Shown: positions 8,471-19,794, counted from the stretch's first letter. The stretch: DNA of 64,000 nucleotides from Nitrospirota bacterium (GCA_021828375.1 JAKARS010000005.1:1-64000); one strand, 5' to 3'. Program-made: numbers and translations. Notes: generated from the letters alone by a model not told the origin.

Positions 8471-9814
8471 ATGCCTCCCTCAACGAAAAAACTCAAAATA
8501 CTCATGATCCAGCCGACGCTCATGAGGCTCTCCGGAGTGCCGGTCCAAGCAAAAAAACGCCTTATCATGACGATGGTGACCCCATATCTTGCAGGGCTCA
8601 CCCCGCTTACCGATGATGTTGTGGTTGTCGATGACAAGGTTCAGAAAATTCCCTTCGAAGGGAATTTTGACCTTGTGGCTATCACCACGACAACCGGGTC
8701 TGCGAACCGGGCCTATGAAATTTCCAGGAAGTTTCGGGAACGAAAGATTCCCGTTGTGATGGGAGGGTTTCATTCCACCCTTCACCCAGCCGATACCCTC
8801 CTCCATGCTGACAGTGTTGTCGTAGGAGAGGCGGAAAATGTCTGGGGAGAGCTACTTGATGATTGTCGACGGGGGAAAATCAAGTCCCTTTACAAGGCAG
8901 AACAGCCAAGCGACATGAAAAGCCTTCCCCGGCCTCGCTATGAACTTCTTGATCTCTCCCGTTACCGCATTCATATGATGCCAATTCAGGCGACCCGTGG
9001 CTGCAATTATCATTGTGATTTTTGTGAGGTTCCCGTTGTCTATGACGGAGCCTATCGCATGCGGCCGGTGGAAGATATTGTCGAAGAGATTCGACAGCAA
9101 AAGAAAATCATGGGGATCAACCAGTTCCAGTTCATCGATGATCAGCTGACGGGAAAGCATGCTTTTGCCCGTGAGCTCTTCAAGGCGCTGAAGCCCCTTG
9201 ACATCAAGTGGAGCTGCTTGTGGACGCTCAACACCAACCATGATGAAGAGCTTTTGGATTTGGCCATTGATGCCGGCTGCATTCATGTCAACATTGGGAT
9301 GGAAAGCATCAATCAGGCAAATCTGAACGACATTCACAAGAAACAGAACCATGTGAAAGATTACATCGACTTGCTGAAGGCCATGGAAAAACGTCGGCTT
9401 TTTTACTCGCTGAATCTGATGTTTGGCCTTGATCATGACACTCCGGATGTCTTTCCTGCGACGCTGGACTTTCTGGAGAAAGTTCGTGCTCCGCTGGCCT
9501 TTTTCAGTATTGTCTCTCCAAGGGAGGGCACGCCTTTGCGTGCGCGGCTCAATGTGGAAAATCGGGTGGTTGATCCGACTGCTGACCAATATTCTTCAGG
9601 CCATGTCTGCATGTTCGTCCCTAAAAACATGACGAAAGAACAGGTTGAAGAGGGGATCGATTGGGTTCAGCGCTCGTTTTATTCTCCCCGTTCCATCATG
9701 AAGCGGCTTCTCTACCCCAAGAGCCCCTTTACTTTCCATCGTGATGGGCTTCCCTCAAATCTCTTTTTTCACTATGTATCGCGCAAGGGTATTGATACGG
9801 TGGAGTATTACTGA
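8471..9814 (+). CDS. B12-binding-domain-type radical SAM protein (BchE-like superfamily), function unknown
   Basis: N-terminal Rossmann-like domain ending VVMGGFHSTLHP; ATRGCNYHCDFC [4Fe-4S] motif. Confidence 0.88.
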   Translation: MPPSTKKLKILMIQPTLMRLSGVPVQAKKRLIMTMVTPYLAGLTPLTDDVVVVDDKVQKIPFEGNFDLVAITTTTGSANRAYEISRKFRERKIPVVMGGFHSTLHPADTLLHADSVVVGEAENVWGELLDDCRRGKIKSLYKAEQPSDMKSLPRPRYELLDLSRYRIHMMPIQATRGCNYHCDFCEVPVVYDGAYRMRPVEDIVEEIRQQKKIMGINQFQFIDDQLTGKHAFARELFKALKPLDIKWSCLWTLNTNHDEELLDLAIDAGCIHVNIGMESINQANLNDIHKKQNHVKDYIDLLKAMEKRRLFYSLNLMFGLDHDTPDVFPATLDFLEKVRAPLAFFSIVSPREGTPLRARLNVENRVVDPTADQYSSGHVCMFVPKNMTKEQVEEGIDWVQRSFYSPRSIMKRLLYPKSPFTFHRDGLPSNLFFHYVSRKGIDTVEYY

Positions 9815-9870
9815 CAAGAAAGATTTTCTCTCCCTTGCATTCAAAACCTGAAGGATCGGGGTGCTCGATA

Positions 9871-9915
9871 AAAAAGCCTCTCTCCGAAAATATTTCGGAG
9901 AGAGGCTTTTCTTTT
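9871..9915. terminator. Bidirectional intrinsic terminator between convergent genes
   Basis: aaaaaagcctctctccgaaaatatttcggagagaggcttttctttt; long perfect stem with A- and T-rich flanks. Confidence 0.9.
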
Positions 9916-9964
9916 ATCTGGCTGTGGGAGGAGATTGGTCAGAATGGATCGGCGATGAGAGGCC

Positions 9965-10573
9965 TTAAGAGCCTGAGGATCGGAGTCGGGTCCTGTTAAG
10001 GTACCAGAATAGGGACAGAAGCCCGATGAGAACAAAGGCGCCAATGCCTGAAAGAGCTCCGATGGAAGACTTGATTCCGTAGGTAGGAGTTCTGGCGGGG
10101 TTGTAGATGACAAAGAGGAGAGCATAGACGGTGTAGGCCGTAATGATGGAGAAGACAAACGAGAGAAGGGTGACCCAACCCAGACGTCTGTGAACCATTG
10201 GATTCTTCTTGAGGACCCGGACTCCTCCCGCCACTTCAGTGGTCATGAATCCGTTGAAGACCACCACCCCCGTCAGGATCAGGGCTGCTGTCGAGACGAG
10301 CGAGTGGAAGATGATGATGGGATAGTAGACCATGTACTTGATCATTGATGGACCGCCAAAACCGACGATGCCAACGATATACTGCTGGGCCAGATACATG
10401 AGAAACCATCCCGCCACGAGTATGGTCGAGAGAAGCATCGTATTGTGGTGGGCTGTCCCACGGTGTTTGCGTCCGAGATAGGCGCCAAAAAAAAGGCAGG
10501 AGAAAACAATGGTTTCGCTGGTGATCGTAAGGTCCCACCAGAAGTCTGCTTTGGTACCAAGAAATCCGTGCAT
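9965..10573 (-). CDS. DUF420-like multi-TM membrane protein
   Basis: Several TM helices, HRGTAHHNTML, FHSLVSTAALILTG, HRRLGW pattern. Confidence 0.6.
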   Translation of the reverse strand: MHGFLGTKADFWWDLTITSETIVFSCLFFGAYLGRKHRGTAHHNTMLLSTILVAGWFLMYLAQQYIVGIVGFGGPSMIKYMVYYPIIIFHSLVSTAALILTGVVVFNGFMTTEVAGGVRVLKKNPMVHRRLGWVTLLSFVFSIITAYTVYALLFVIYNPARTPTYGIKSSIGALSGIGAFVLIGLLSLFWYLNRTRLRSSGS

Positions 10574-10578
10574 GGCGG

Positions 10579-11022
10579 CTATCCGTTCTTAGGGGTCTGA
10601 GAGGAAGTGTCGGCACTTTCCAGTGCCTGACAGACAAAGTACCACAGTGCAAAAGGCACGACACCCGCAAAGAGAAACACCATGAAAAAAAGTGCTCCGA
10701 ATCCGAGAAAGACCTTGCCAGGTTCGCTCCCGACCGCATGGAAAAATGCCTGGAGGAATCGTCCACCCAAGAGGTTGGGAACCATAAAGGTATATCCAAA
10801 TCCCCAAAACCCAAAAACTGTGGTCAGGAGGGGATGACGTTTGACGAGCTCCGTCAGGGACAGCTTTTCTTGGCTCATGACGTTTCGGTGTCCGGGGGTG
10901 ATGCCGCAATGGTTGTCAATGCTTTCTGATCGGTCGACAGGTTCAGTCTTCCCACGGGGATCGAGAGGGGCGAGTCCTGTCTCGGCGGCAAAAAGATCTA
11001 CCACCTTCTTTAATTCTAGCAC
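10579..11022 (-). CDS. Hypothetical membrane protein (start may be internal ATG at 10878)
   Basis: Two TM segments downstream of MSQEKLSLTELVKRHPLLTTVFGFWGFGYTF. Confidence 0.5.
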   Translation of the reverse strand: MLELKKVVDLFAAETGLAPLDPRGKTEPVDRSESIDNHCGITPGHRNVMSQEKLSLTELVKRHPLLTTVFGFWGFGYTFMVPNLLGGRFLQAFFHAVGSEPGKVFLGFGALFFMVFLFAGVVPFALWYFVCQALESADTSSQTPKNG

Positions 11023-11073
11023 AAGCCTGATGGGTGATGAAGAGCGAGCCTTGTTGCGGGAGGAGAACAGCTC

Positions 11074-11544
11074 TCAGGACGAGGTCTTGTCGGCAGCGGA
11101 AAGGTTCTTCAAGAGTTCGAGAAGTTCGGTGATTTCTTCCGGGGGAAGGGATCGGCGGCGAATGGTGGCCTGCACCCTCCTTTTGTCGATGGTTTGTCCC
11201 CAAATGCCGAGAATGGTCCGACTTCCATGGAAGTTGATCTTGCGGATGAGTTCGTCAACATCCCCGTTCTTCCACTCAAGAAGAAGGGAATTCCCCCGGA
11301 TGCGGAGCGATTTCAATGAGTGGGGTGTCAGTAAAAGACACTGGTTGCCAATGGACGTTACCGCAGAGAAGAAGACTAGCCAGAATGCGCCAAAGAAGAC
11401 GTAAAACCACATGGTATTGGCTTGCTGGTGGGCATAGTAGGACCAGGAGAGGATTCCCGAAAGAATCAGTGCCGAGCCGTGGAATATGCCGCTAGTCAGG
11501 GCCCCTTTTTTATCGGGGGCGAGAATGAAGTGTTTATCTACCAT
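11074..11544 (-). CDS. Hypothetical membrane protein, PH-like C-terminal region
   Basis: Two TM helices then soluble domain LKSLRIRGNSLLLEWKNGDVDELIRKINFHG; start chosen as MVDKHFIL. Confidence 0.5.
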   Translation of the reverse strand: MVDKHFILAPDKKGALTSGIFHGSALILSGILSWSYYAHQQANTMWFYVFFGAFWLVFFSAVTSIGNQCLLLTPHSLKSLRIRGNSLLLEWKNGDVDELIRKINFHGSRTILGIWGQTIDKRRVQATIRRRSLPPEEITELLELLKNLSAADKTSS

Positions 11545-11596
11545 GGGATGAAAAAATAGCATATAATCGGACCACATTCAATCGTGGGGAGGGGTT

Positions 11597-12112
11597 GTGA
11601 GAGTCTGGCAAGGAAGACGGATTGGGGTGGACTTGTTGGAAGTCCATCGTCCGGGGCAGGCAGGGAAGAGTCAACCTTTCGAGATTGTTCGCTTCGGTCA
11701 AGGGGTTGCCATTCTCCCTGTGACGAACGATGGGCGGGTGGTCCTCATTCGCCAGCTTCGCCCTGCAGTCGGCGAGCCGATCCTTGAGATTCCTGCAGGA
11801 AAAATGGAGGCCGGTGAGGAGATCCTTGAATCGGCCCGTCGCGAGCTCTTTGAAGAAACTGGAATCGAAGGAGCTGATCTTCACCTCATGCACTCCATCT
11901 ATACCACGCCAGGTTTTTGTGATGAGGTGATCCATCTCGTCATGGCCTGCGGGGGGATCGCAGGTCGCCCCCACCCAGAGGAAGACGAGTGGATCGATCC
12001 CCCCCTCTTTCTGAACAGGGAGGAGATTCGCTCTCGAGTCGCTGCGGGAGAGATACGGGATGCCAAGACTCTCGTTGCGTTAGGTTTGGCGGGATTCCTC
12101 ACAATGGTGTGA
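11597..12112 (+). CDS. NUDIX hydrolase (ADP-ribose pyrophosphatase-like)
   Basis: Nudix box GKMEAGEEILESARRELFEETGIEG. Confidence 0.92.
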   Translation: MRVWQGRRIGVDLLEVHRPGQAGKSQPFEIVRFGQGVAILPVTNDGRVVLIRQLRPAVGEPILEIPAGKMEAGEEILESARRELFEETGIEGADLHLMHSIYTTPGFCDEVIHLVMACGGIAGRPHPEEDEWIDPPLFLNREEIRSRVAAGEIRDAKTLVALGLAGFLTMV

Positions 12113-12176
12113 CCCTAAGATTTCAATCAGATCATGCCTTTGTCAATGTTTGGGTTTTGTGTGTTGGGATGATAAA

Positions 12177-12530
12177 ATGAAGCCTTTACGGGGAACCGCA
12201 GGCTCTTTTGTTTCAGAGGGGGATATCCCCGAAAGGCCGCCCGCCAAGGTGGGGGCGAAGGGGGAGTCTTATGGCATGGCCGTGGCCAGGGGAAACATTC
12301 ACTGGAACTTCATGGCCTGTCAAGCCACCGGTCCTTGCGGACACTGCGAGGAGATCTGTCCGACGGGAGTCTTGGGACTGCGAGAATTCTCCCGAGAGGG
12401 GGTTTCAGGAGCGTTGTGTCTGCGGTGCAGGCTTTGCCTGCAAGTGTGTCCTTCTGGAGCTCTTTCTTTTTTGCCCCCGGACAGGGGGGCTTCCGGTACG
12501 GGAGCACTCCAAGATGCTGTTTGTGAATGA
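12177..12530 (+). CDS. 4Fe-4S ferredoxin-like protein
   Basis: [11 protein letters not shown] and [14 protein letters not shown] clusters. Confidence 0.75.
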   Translation: MKPLRGTAGSFVSEGDIPERPPAKVGAKGESYGMAVARGNIHWNFMACQATGPCGHCEEICPTGVLGLREFSREGVSGALCLRCRLCLQVCPSGALSFLPPDRGASGTGALQDAVCE

Positions 12531-13984
12531 TTTTTCAGGATATGTGTGAGATGGCCAATAAAAAGACTTCGGTGATCCCCCTTCCCCTCCACCCTTCGTG
12601 GGAGGGGGGGGGAGATCCCCCCTCCGAGATGAAGGAGGTTCGGGGAAAGGTTCTCGATGCCCTGGGCCCGGCGAACATCCTCGATTCCCTTGAGGAGGGG
12701 GTGATCGCTATCGGCCTTGACAAGAAGGTCCTCTACCTCAATCGAGCCGCTCGGGAAATGCTCGGACTCTCTCAAGGGGAAGTATTTGGCATGGACTGCC
12801 AAAAGGCCATGCGAAGCTCGGTCTGCAGTGCCCGTTGCCTCATCGAAAAGACGATCGAAAGCGGAGAGCCGTATCGGAACTATGAGATTTCCCTGACCGA
12901 CCGCCATCGAAGAACCCGTCTCGTGCGGGTCAATACCGCCCTCCTCAAGGATGCTGATGGTCACGTGGTCGGCGGGGTGGAGATCTTTCATGATGTCACC
13001 CAGTTGGCTGAACTGAAGAAAGAGCTCAAGGGCCGCTATGCCTTTGGCAAAATTATTGGCCAGAGCGAGAAGATGCGCGAGCTCTTCGATCTTCTCCCCG
13101 TGGTGGCACAGAGCAAGTCCACCGTTTTGATAGAAGGGGAAAGCGGAACGGGAAAGGAGCTCGTTGCCCATGCGATCCATGAAAACAGCCCCAGGAAGGA
13201 TGGTCCCTTTATCAAGGTGAACTGTGCGGCCCTTTCCGAGGGTGTCCTTGAGTCCGAGCTCTTCGGGCATGTAAGGGGGGCCTTTACTGGGGCTGTGTCG
13301 AGCAAGCCAGGACGATTCGAACTCGCCTCCGGAGGCACCCTCTTTCTTGACGAGATCGGAGAAATCTCGGCCTCCATGCAGGTCAAGCTTCTGCGTGTTC
13401 TGCAGGAGGAGGAGTTTGAGAGAGTTGGAGGAACGAAGACCCTCAAAGTCGATGTTCGGGTGATTGCTGCAACAAACCGGGACCTTAAGGCCGCGATCGA
13501 GGCCGGGACCTTCCGTCGGGATCTTTATTATCGGCTTCGAGTGGTGCCCCTCTTCCTCCCCCCCCTTCGAGAGCGAAGAGAGGACATTCCCCTTCTGATT
13601 TCCTCTTTTCTTTCCCGATACAATGCAGAGTTTGGAAAGAATGTCGTGGGACTCTCCCAGGAAGCACAAAATATCCTCATGAACCATTCCTATCCAGGAA
13701 ATATCCGGGAGCTCCAGAACATCATCGAACATGCGGTTCTTCTCTCCACCGGGCGTACCATTGGAGTCCGAGAGCTTCCGCGGGACCTGGCCCCTATCCC
13801 GGAGGAGGGTTCCTTTGCCGATGTGGCCCTGTCCGGCTCAAATGCCCTTCGGACAATGGAGGATGTCATGATCAGAAAGGCCGTTGAGAAGACCCAGGGG
13901 AATATGTCCCAGGCCGCCAAGCTCTTGGGAATCGGCCGCTCGACTCTTTGGCGCAAGCTTCGGGAGATGGGAGACATCGTGTGA
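12527..13984 (+). CDS. PAS domain / sigma54-interaction / Fis HTH transcriptional activator
   Basis: [26 protein letters not shown]-terminal [17 protein letters not shown]. Confidence 0.93.
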   Translation: MIFQDMCEMANKKTSVIPLPLHPSWEGGGDPPSEMKEVRGKVLDALGPANILDSLEEGVIAIGLDKKVLYLNRAAREMLGLSQGEVFGMDCQKAMRSSVCSARCLIEKTIESGEPYRNYEISLTDRHRRTRLVRVNTALLKDADGHVVGGVEIFHDVTQLAELKKELKGRYAFGKIIGQSEKMRELFDLLPVVAQSKSTVLIEGESGTGKELVAHAIHENSPRKDGPFIKVNCAALSEGVLESELFGHVRGAFTGAVSSKPGRFELASGGTLFLDEIGEISASMQVKLLRVLQEEEFERVGGTKTLKVDVRVIAATNRDLKAAIEAGTFRRDLYYRLRVVPLFLPPLRERREDIPLLISSFLSRYNAEFGKNVVGLSQEAQNILMNHSYPGNIRELQNIIEHAVLLSTGRTIGVRELPRDLAPIPEEGSFADVALSGSNALRTMEDVMIRKAVEKTQGNMSQAAKLLGIGRSTLWRKLREMGDIV

Positions 13985-15483
13985 AGATCCTGACCTCACG
14001 AACCGAGACCCTTGATTCCCTGAAGAAACACCGGATTGTTCCTGTCATTGGAGAGGCTCTGTCAGATCTCCTGACTCCTCCCGCCGCCTATGCAGCCCTT
14101 TCCCAAGAGCGTCCTCGTTTCCTCTTGGAAAGTGCAACGGGAGGAGAGCGGTGGGGGCGTTACTCTTTTGTCGGTTCAGGCGTCCTGGTTGCCTTCTCCG
14201 GATCGGTCGGTGGAGCCCTCAGGATAGAACGCTTTCGAGAGGGGAGCCGAACCGGAGTCACGGAGAGGACGGGCGATCTCTTTTCTGAGTTCTCTCGTGC
14301 GATGGCCGAACTTGATGCCGGGATGGATGATCGCATTCCCGTGTTTGCCCAAGGGGTGGTCGGGTATTTCGGCTATGATATTGTGCGTTGTTTTGAACGC
14401 CTTCCCGAGGCTCTCCCTGCAGCCGATGACTTTCCGGATCTTTCCTTCTTTCTTCCGGAAGTCATGGTCGTTTTTGACCACGCCATCCAACGCCTCAAGC
14501 TTCTCACATGGATCGACCGGGAAGAGGGGAATCCGGACAGTCTCTTCGACGAAGCAACGGTGCGTCTCGCCTCCTTTTGGCAGGCCCTTTCCCTTTCTCG
14601 TCCCCCGGAAAAGCCTTCCGGTGCGTCTGGCAAGCTGACGTTGCGGGAGACGACCGATGCGGAGAGCTTCAAGCGCTCCGTCGACCGGGCCAAAGAACAT
14701 ATTCGTGCCGGAGATATCTTTCAGGTTGTCCTCTCCCGCCGTTTCGAGTTTGATTGGGAGGCGTCTCCGCTCACTCTCTATCGCGTTCTGCGTTCCATCA
14801 ATCCCTCTCCTTATCTTTTCCTGATCGAACATGGGGAGCGGGCTTTGGTCGGATCATCTCCGGAGCTTTTTGTCAGGGTGTCGGGGAAAACGGTTGATCT
14901 GCGTCCCATTGCAGGAACCGTTCGCCGTTCAGGGGACGCCCAGGAGGACGAGCGGCGCTCTCAGGCCCTTCTTTCGGACCCGAAGGAACGGGCCGAACAC
15001 GTCATGCTTGTGGATCTTGGCCGCAATGATGTGGGGCGCGTCGCGGCGAAGGGCGGTGTGGAGGTGAGCGAGATGATGGTTCTGGAGAGATACTCCCATG
15101 TGATTCACATCGTCAGCCATGTGAAGGGTCTCCTCGCTCCCGGCAAGACAGGGTACGATGTTATTCGGGCGGCCCACCCGGCCGGGACTCTTTCGGGAGC
15201 TCCCAAAGTGCGGGCCATGGAAATCATTGAAGAGCTTGAGACGATCCGGCGTGGCCCCTACGCCGGGTGCGTCGGAGTTGTGGCTTTTTCAGGAGAGGTT
15301 GACCTGGCCATTGCCATTCGCTCGGTCTTTCTCTCTGGGAAAAAGGGATTCTTCCAGGCAGGGGCAGGAATTGTTGCTGACAGCGAGCCGGAGAAGGAGA
15401 ATCAGGAGATCCTCGCCAAGGCGCAGGCGATGGTCCGGGCGCTCGAGATCACTCATGCAAGCGAGGGATCATGGCTTTTCTGA
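13981..15483 (+). CDS. trpE: Anthranilate synthase component I
   Basis: [52 protein letters not shown] start overlaps the upstream TGA. Confidence 0.95.
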   Translation: MKILTSRTETLDSLKKHRIVPVIGEALSDLLTPPAAYAALSQERPRFLLESATGGERWGRYSFVGSGVLVAFSGSVGGALRIERFREGSRTGVTERTGDLFSEFSRAMAELDAGMDDRIPVFAQGVVGYFGYDIVRCFERLPEALPAADDFPDLSFFLPEVMVVFDHAIQRLKLLTWIDREEGNPDSLFDEATVRLASFWQALSLSRPPEKPSGASGKLTLRETTDAESFKRSVDRAKEHIRAGDIFQVVLSRRFEFDWEASPLTLYRVLRSINPSPYLFLIEHGERALVGSSPELFVRVSGKTVDLRPIAGTVRRSGDAQEDERRSQALLSDPKERAEHVMLVDLGRNDVGRVAAKGGVEVSEMMVLERYSHVIHIVSHVKGLLAPGKTGYDVIRAAHPAGTLSGAPKVRAMEIIEELETIRRGPYAGCVGVVAFSGEVDLAIAIRSVFLSGKKGFFQAGAGIVADSEPEKENQEILAKAQAMVRALEITHASEGSWLF

Positions 15484-16082
15484 TGGTCGACAACTATGAC
15501 TCCTTCACCTACAACCTCGTCCAGTACTTCTGGGAACTGGGAGTTGAGATGGAGGTCTTTCGCAATGACCGGATATCTCTGTCCGAGATCGAATCAGGGG
15601 GATACGAGGCCATTGTGCTCTCTCCAGGGCCAGGGACTCCTGCCGACTCTGGGATTTGCCCTCAGATTGTCCGGGAGCTGGGGGCCCGATTGCCAATCCT
15701 CGGAGTCTGTCTTGGCCATCAGACCATTGGGGAAGTCTTTGGCGGAACGGTCGCGCGTGCGCCCCGTCTGATGCATGGAAAGACCTCCCCGGTCTTTCAT
15801 GACGGATCGGAACTCTTCACGGGGATTCCCAACCCTTTTGAGGCCACCCGTTACCATTCCCTCATCGTCTTGGAGAGCTCCCTTCCTGAGGAGATCCGGG
15901 TGACCGCCCGGACTGAAGAAGGCGAGGTTATGGCTCTGGCCCATCAGCACCTGCCGGTGTGGGGTGTTCAGTTTCATCCCGAATCCATTCTGACTCTTCA
16001 TGGGAAAAAGATTCTGTCCAATTTTGTCGATCTGGCGAAACGGCGCAATGGCAGGAACTCCCTTGGGAGTCCTTTATCGTGA
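15471..16082 (+). CDS. trpG: Anthranilate synthase component II (glutamine amidotransferase)
   Basis: [39 protein letters not shown]. Confidence 0.95.
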   Translation: MAFLMVDNYDSFTYNLVQYFWELGVEMEVFRNDRISLSEIESGGYEAIVLSPGPGTPADSGICPQIVRELGARLPILGVCLGHQTIGEVFGGTVARAPRLMHGKTSPVFHDGSELFTGIPNPFEATRYHSLIVLESSLPEEIRVTARTEEGEVMALAHQHLPVWGVQFHPESILTLHGKKILSNFVDLAKRRNGRNSLGSPLS

Positions 16083-17101
16083 CTCCTCGGGAGGCGTTGG
16101 CGGCAGTCCTTTCGGGACGCTCGCTTGGGCGTGGAGAAATGGCGGAGGTGATGGGGGCCGTCATGGACGGCAAGGTCTCCGAAAGCCTCTTGGCCGGAAT
16201 CCTTGTGGCACTGGTCTCCAAGGGGGAGACTGCCGAAGAAATCAGCGGGGCGGTGGACGCACTCCGGGCTCGCTGCCGTCCCTTTCCGCCGGAGGGCTCC
16301 GACACTCTCGGAGAGGCCATCGATGTCTGCGGAACGGGAGGGGACCGGGCGGGAACGGTGAACCTTTCCACGGCCGTTTCCTTTGTCCTTGCGGCCGGTG
16401 GAGTCGGTGTGGTGAAGCATGGCAATCGTGCCGTTTCGAGTCAGGCAGGATCGGCGGATGTTCTTGAGGCGTTGGGCATTCCCGTGGAGGTCTCTCCCGA
16501 AAAGGCCTTCCGAATCTTTCGTAAGACGGGGTTGACCTTTCTCTTTGCCCCCTATTACCATCCGGCCCTTCGGGTGGCGGCGGGGGTTCGTCGCGAGCTG
16601 GGAGTCCGGACGCTGTTTAATCTTCTTGGACCATTGGCCAACCCGGCCGGAGTTCGTCGTCAGGTGATCGGTGTCTACGATCCGGCTCGTCTGGAGACGG
16701 TGGTCGACGTCCTTGCCAAGACGGGAAGTTCCGAGGTGATGGCGCTTCATGGAGATGGGCTTGACGAGGTCAACCTCGCCTCCACGACCACACTTCTTCA
16801 CCTGACGAATGGACGGAAAGTATGGAGAGAGCTCCGCGCCTCAGATTTTGGCCTTGCTCCTTCGTCTCTTGATGCGGCCCGGGGAGGTGATCGCATGGAA
16901 AATGCCTCCCTGATCCGGGGAGTTCTTGCGGGAGACCGACATCCTCTTCGGGATTGGGTTCTGGCAGGTGCCGCTCCGGGATTTATGGTGGCAGGACAGG
17001 CCCGAACCCTTCCTGAGGGTGTCTCCATGGCCCGGGAGGCGATCGATTCAGGGAAGGCCTTGGCCGTGCTCACAAGCATCCAGAAGGAAAGTCTCTTATG
17101 A
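16079..17101 (+). CDS. trpD: Anthranilate phosphoribosyltransferase
   Basis: DVCGTGGDRAGTVNLST, VVKHGNRAVSSQAGSADVLEALG; GTG start at the trpG stop. Confidence 0.95.
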   Translation: MTPREALAAVLSGRSLGRGEMAEVMGAVMDGKVSESLLAGILVALVSKGETAEEISGAVDALRARCRPFPPEGSDTLGEAIDVCGTGGDRAGTVNLSTAVSFVLAAGGVGVVKHGNRAVSSQAGSADVLEALGIPVEVSPEKAFRIFRKTGLTFLFAPYYHPALRVAAGVRRELGVRTLFNLLGPLANPAGVRRQVIGVYDPARLETVVDVLAKTGSSEVMALHGDGLDEVNLASTTTLLHLTNGRKVWRELRASDFGLAPSSLDAARGGDRMENASLIRGVLAGDRHPLRDWVLAGAAPGFMVAGQARTLPEGVSMAREAIDSGKALAVLTSIQKESLL

Positions 17102-17898
17102 GTCTTCTTGAAGAGATTGTCTCCCGCAAGAAGTCAGAGATCGTCGTCGCCAGAGAAAGGCGCTCTCTTCAGGATCTTGAGAGGGCCATTCCAACGGCTC
17201 CTTCGGTTCGCCCGTTGACGGCAATCAGGAGAGAGGGGGCGACCGCTTCTCCCGGAGTCATTGCCGAGATGAAGCGACGGAGTCCGTCTCGCGGCCTGAT
17301 CCGGGATCCTTACGATCCGGAGGCTCTGGCCGAGTCCTACTGGCGATCCGGAGCCCGAGCCTTGTCGATCCTGACGGACGGTCCCTTTTTCGGAGGGGCC
17401 CTTGAGGACCTGTCCCGTGTGCGCAAAACCCCTGCCGGAGAGGCGCTCCCTCTTCTCCGGAAGGATTTTGTGGTTGATCCCTACCAAGTGGTCGAAAGTC
17501 GAGTGGCCGGAGCGGACATTCTTCTGCTGATCGTCAGGATACTCCCTGGAGAGCTTCTCTCTGAACTTCTTCATTTGGGCTCATCCCTTGGCCTCACCGT
17601 TCTGGTGGAGGCCCATACCGAGGGAGAGGTCGAGCGGGCATTGGCGGCGGGAGCTCGGGTGGTGGGAGTGAACAGCCGGGATCTGGACACTCTCAAGGTC
17701 GATCTGGACCGGGGTGCCCGGCTTCTCTCGAAACTTGCTCCGGAGATCGTCAAGGTCGCCGAAAGTGGGCTGAAAACCTCAGCCGACTTTCGGCGAATGG
17801 GAGAGCTCGGGGCAGACTTTGTTTTGGTGGGTGAGAGCTTTCTCCTCTCGGAGGATCCGGGTAGGGCTCTGGAGGTCTTTTGTGGGATTGTGGATTAA
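17098..17898 (+). CDS. trpC: Indole-3-glycerol phosphate synthase
   Basis: VIAEMKRRSPSRGLI, LRKDFVVDPYQV, VGVNSRDLDTLKVD. Confidence 0.95.
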   Translation: MSLLEEIVSRKKSEIVVARERRSLQDLERAIPTAPSVRPLTAIRREGATASPGVIAEMKRRSPSRGLIRDPYDPEALAESYWRSGARALSILTDGPFFGGALEDLSRVRKTPAGEALPLLRKDFVVDPYQVVESRVAGADILLLIVRILPGELLSELLHLGSSLGLTVLVEAHTEGEVERALAAGARVVGVNSRDLDTLKVDLDRGARLLSKLAPEIVKVAESGLKTSADFRRMGELGADFVLVGESFLLSEDPGRALEVFCGIVD

Positions 17899-18541
17899 AA
17901 TCTGCGGGATAACTCGCCCGGAGGATGCCATCGCGGTGGAACGGTCTGGTGCCGATGCCCTTGGCCTGATTTTTTCCTCTCGCTCTTCCCGGACGGTCTC
18001 TCCGGAGCGCGCGGCACTCATCGTTGAGGCCCTGTCGGGGCATCTTGAAAAGGTGGCTGTTTTCACAGAGCCGGATTGGGATCGGATCGAGGAAGTGGTG
18101 GAGAGGCTTGGGGTCGATCTGATCCAGTGGCATGGAGGTCCCCTCAGTCGCGATGAAGACGCCAGGATGGGGTCCTTCGGCGTCCCCTGGATGCATGCGG
18201 TCAGATGGGACGGCAGAAGTCGCCTCGATACTCCCCACACCGCTCTCCGTGTTTTGGTGGAAGGACGTTCGGCCAAAGGTTTGGGGGGGACGGGGGAGGG
18301 GTGGAGCTATGGGGCCTTGAGAGAGGTCGAATGGCCTCTTCCGGTAGTCCTCTCCGGCGGGCTCTCCCCGGAGGGAGTGGCCAATGCGCTGGATTCCGTT
18401 TGCCCTCCGGGCACTCCGGACGGGCGGCGCCTCTTTGGGGTGGATGTCAGCTCCGGGGTGGAGTCTCGCCCGGGGGTTAAGGATGAGGTCCGGGTAAGTG
18501 CCTTTGTGAAGAACGTTCGCGCGTGGGAGGCATTGTTGTGA
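17882..18541 (+). CDS. trpF: Phosphoribosylanthranilate isomerase
   Basis: [55 protein letters not shown]. Confidence 0.93.
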   Translation: MGLWIKICGITRPEDAIAVERSGADALGLIFSSRSSRTVSPERAALIVEALSGHLEKVAVFTEPDWDRIEEVVERLGVDLIQWHGGPLSRDEDARMGSFGVPWMHAVRWDGRSRLDTPHTALRVLVEGRSAKGLGGTGEGWSYGALREVEWPLPVVLSGGLSPEGVANALDSVCPPGTPDGRRLFGVDVSSGVESRPGVKDEVRVSAFVKNVRAWEALL

Positions 18542-19794
18542 GCAGGGAATCGGCCGCTATTGAAAAACATAAGGAGGCCTCCCGAAAGGGCTCTCCTTCT
18601 CTTCCCGACTATCGGGGGTATTTCGGGGAGTTCGGAGGCCGCTTTGTCTCGGAGACTCTGATGCCGGCCCTTCTTGAACTCGAAGAAGCCTTTCGCTTGG
18701 CGTGGAAGGATTCCTCTTTCAGGAAGGAGTTCTACGGAATGCTTGCCGAGTATTCCGGTCGCCCCACACCTCTTTACCTGGCGGAATCCCTCTCTCGAGA
18801 AATGGGGGGAGCGAAAATCTGGCTTAAACGCGAAGATCTCAACCACACCGGAGCCCACAAGATCACCAATGCGGTGGGGCAAGCACTTCTGGCCCGCCGG
18901 ATGGGAAAGCGTCGTCTGATCGCTGAAACCGGCGCGGGTCAGCATGGGGTGGCGACGGCGACCGTGGCGGCCAAACTGGGGTTCTCCTGTCAGATCTATA
19001 TGGGATCGGAGGATGTTCGGCGACAGGCACTGAATGTCTTCCGCATGAAGCTCCTGGGAGCGACCGTGAGCCCTGTTGATCTGGGAGGACGAACCCTGAA
19101 GGATGCGATCAGCGAAGCCCTGCGGGACTGGTCCCGCACAGTGGGCGAAACGCACTACCTTTTGGGAACGGCCTTCGGTCCGCATCCATTTCCTCTCATG
19201 GTGAGAACCTTTCAGTCGGTCATCGGACAGGAGGCTCGCCGCCAGTTCCTCCGGAGAGTCGGAGCCCTTCCGGAGGCGCTTGTTGCCTGTGTCGGAGGCG
19301 GAAGCAATGCGATCGGTCTCTTCCATCCCTTCGTGAAGGATGCGGGCGTTCGCATGTATGGCGTGGAGGCCGGAGGAATCTCCATCTCTCCCGGGCTTCA
19401 TGCCGCCCGATTTGCGGGAGGGTCCGTGGGGGTTCTTCAGGGAACACGAACCTATGTTCTTCAGAATCCGGATGGCCAAATAGAGAACACCCATTCCGTT
19501 TCGGCGGGACTCGACTATTCGGCGGTCGGTCCCGAATTGGCCTATTATCGGAATGCCGGACGGATCGTCTTTGATTCTGTCGGAGATGAGGAGGCGCTTG
19601 AGGCGTTCCGGACCCTCTCCCGGACGGAAGGGATCATCCCGGCGCTTGAGAGTTCGCATGCGGTGGCCTATGCTCTTCGTCTTGCCCGGACTCTTCCTCG
19701 GGATTCCAATATCCTTGTGAATCTTTCCGGACGCGGAGACAAGGATGTGATGGAGGTTTCCCGCATCCTCGAAGAGAAAGGGGAACGCTTATGA
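18538..19794 (+). CDS. trpB: Tryptophan synthase beta chain
   Basis: [53 protein letters not shown]. Confidence 0.97.
   Translation: MSRESAAIEKHKEASRKGSPSLPDYRGYFGEFGGRFVSETLMPALLELEEAFRLAWKDSSFRKEFYGMLAEYSGRPTPLYLAESLSREMGGAKIWLKREDLNHTGAHKITNAVGQALLARRMGKRRLIAETGAGQHGVATATVAAKLGFSCQIYMGSEDVRRQALNVFRMKLLGATVSPVDLGGRTLKDAISEALRDWSRTVGETHYLLGTAFGPHPFPLMVRTFQSVIGQEARRQFLRRVGALPEALVACVGGGSNAIGLFHPFVKDAGVRMYGVEAGGISISPGLHAARFAGGSVGVLQGTRTYVLQNPDGQIENTHSVSAGLDYSAVGPELAYYRNAGRIVFDSVGDEEALEAFRTLSRTEGIIPALESSHAVAYALRLARTLPRDSNILVNLSGRGDKDVMEVSRILEEKGERL

Noticed and set aside
12320-13732. 470-aa minus-strand ORF antisense to the sigma54 activator
   Set aside because: Shadow ORF with low-complexity composition and no motif.
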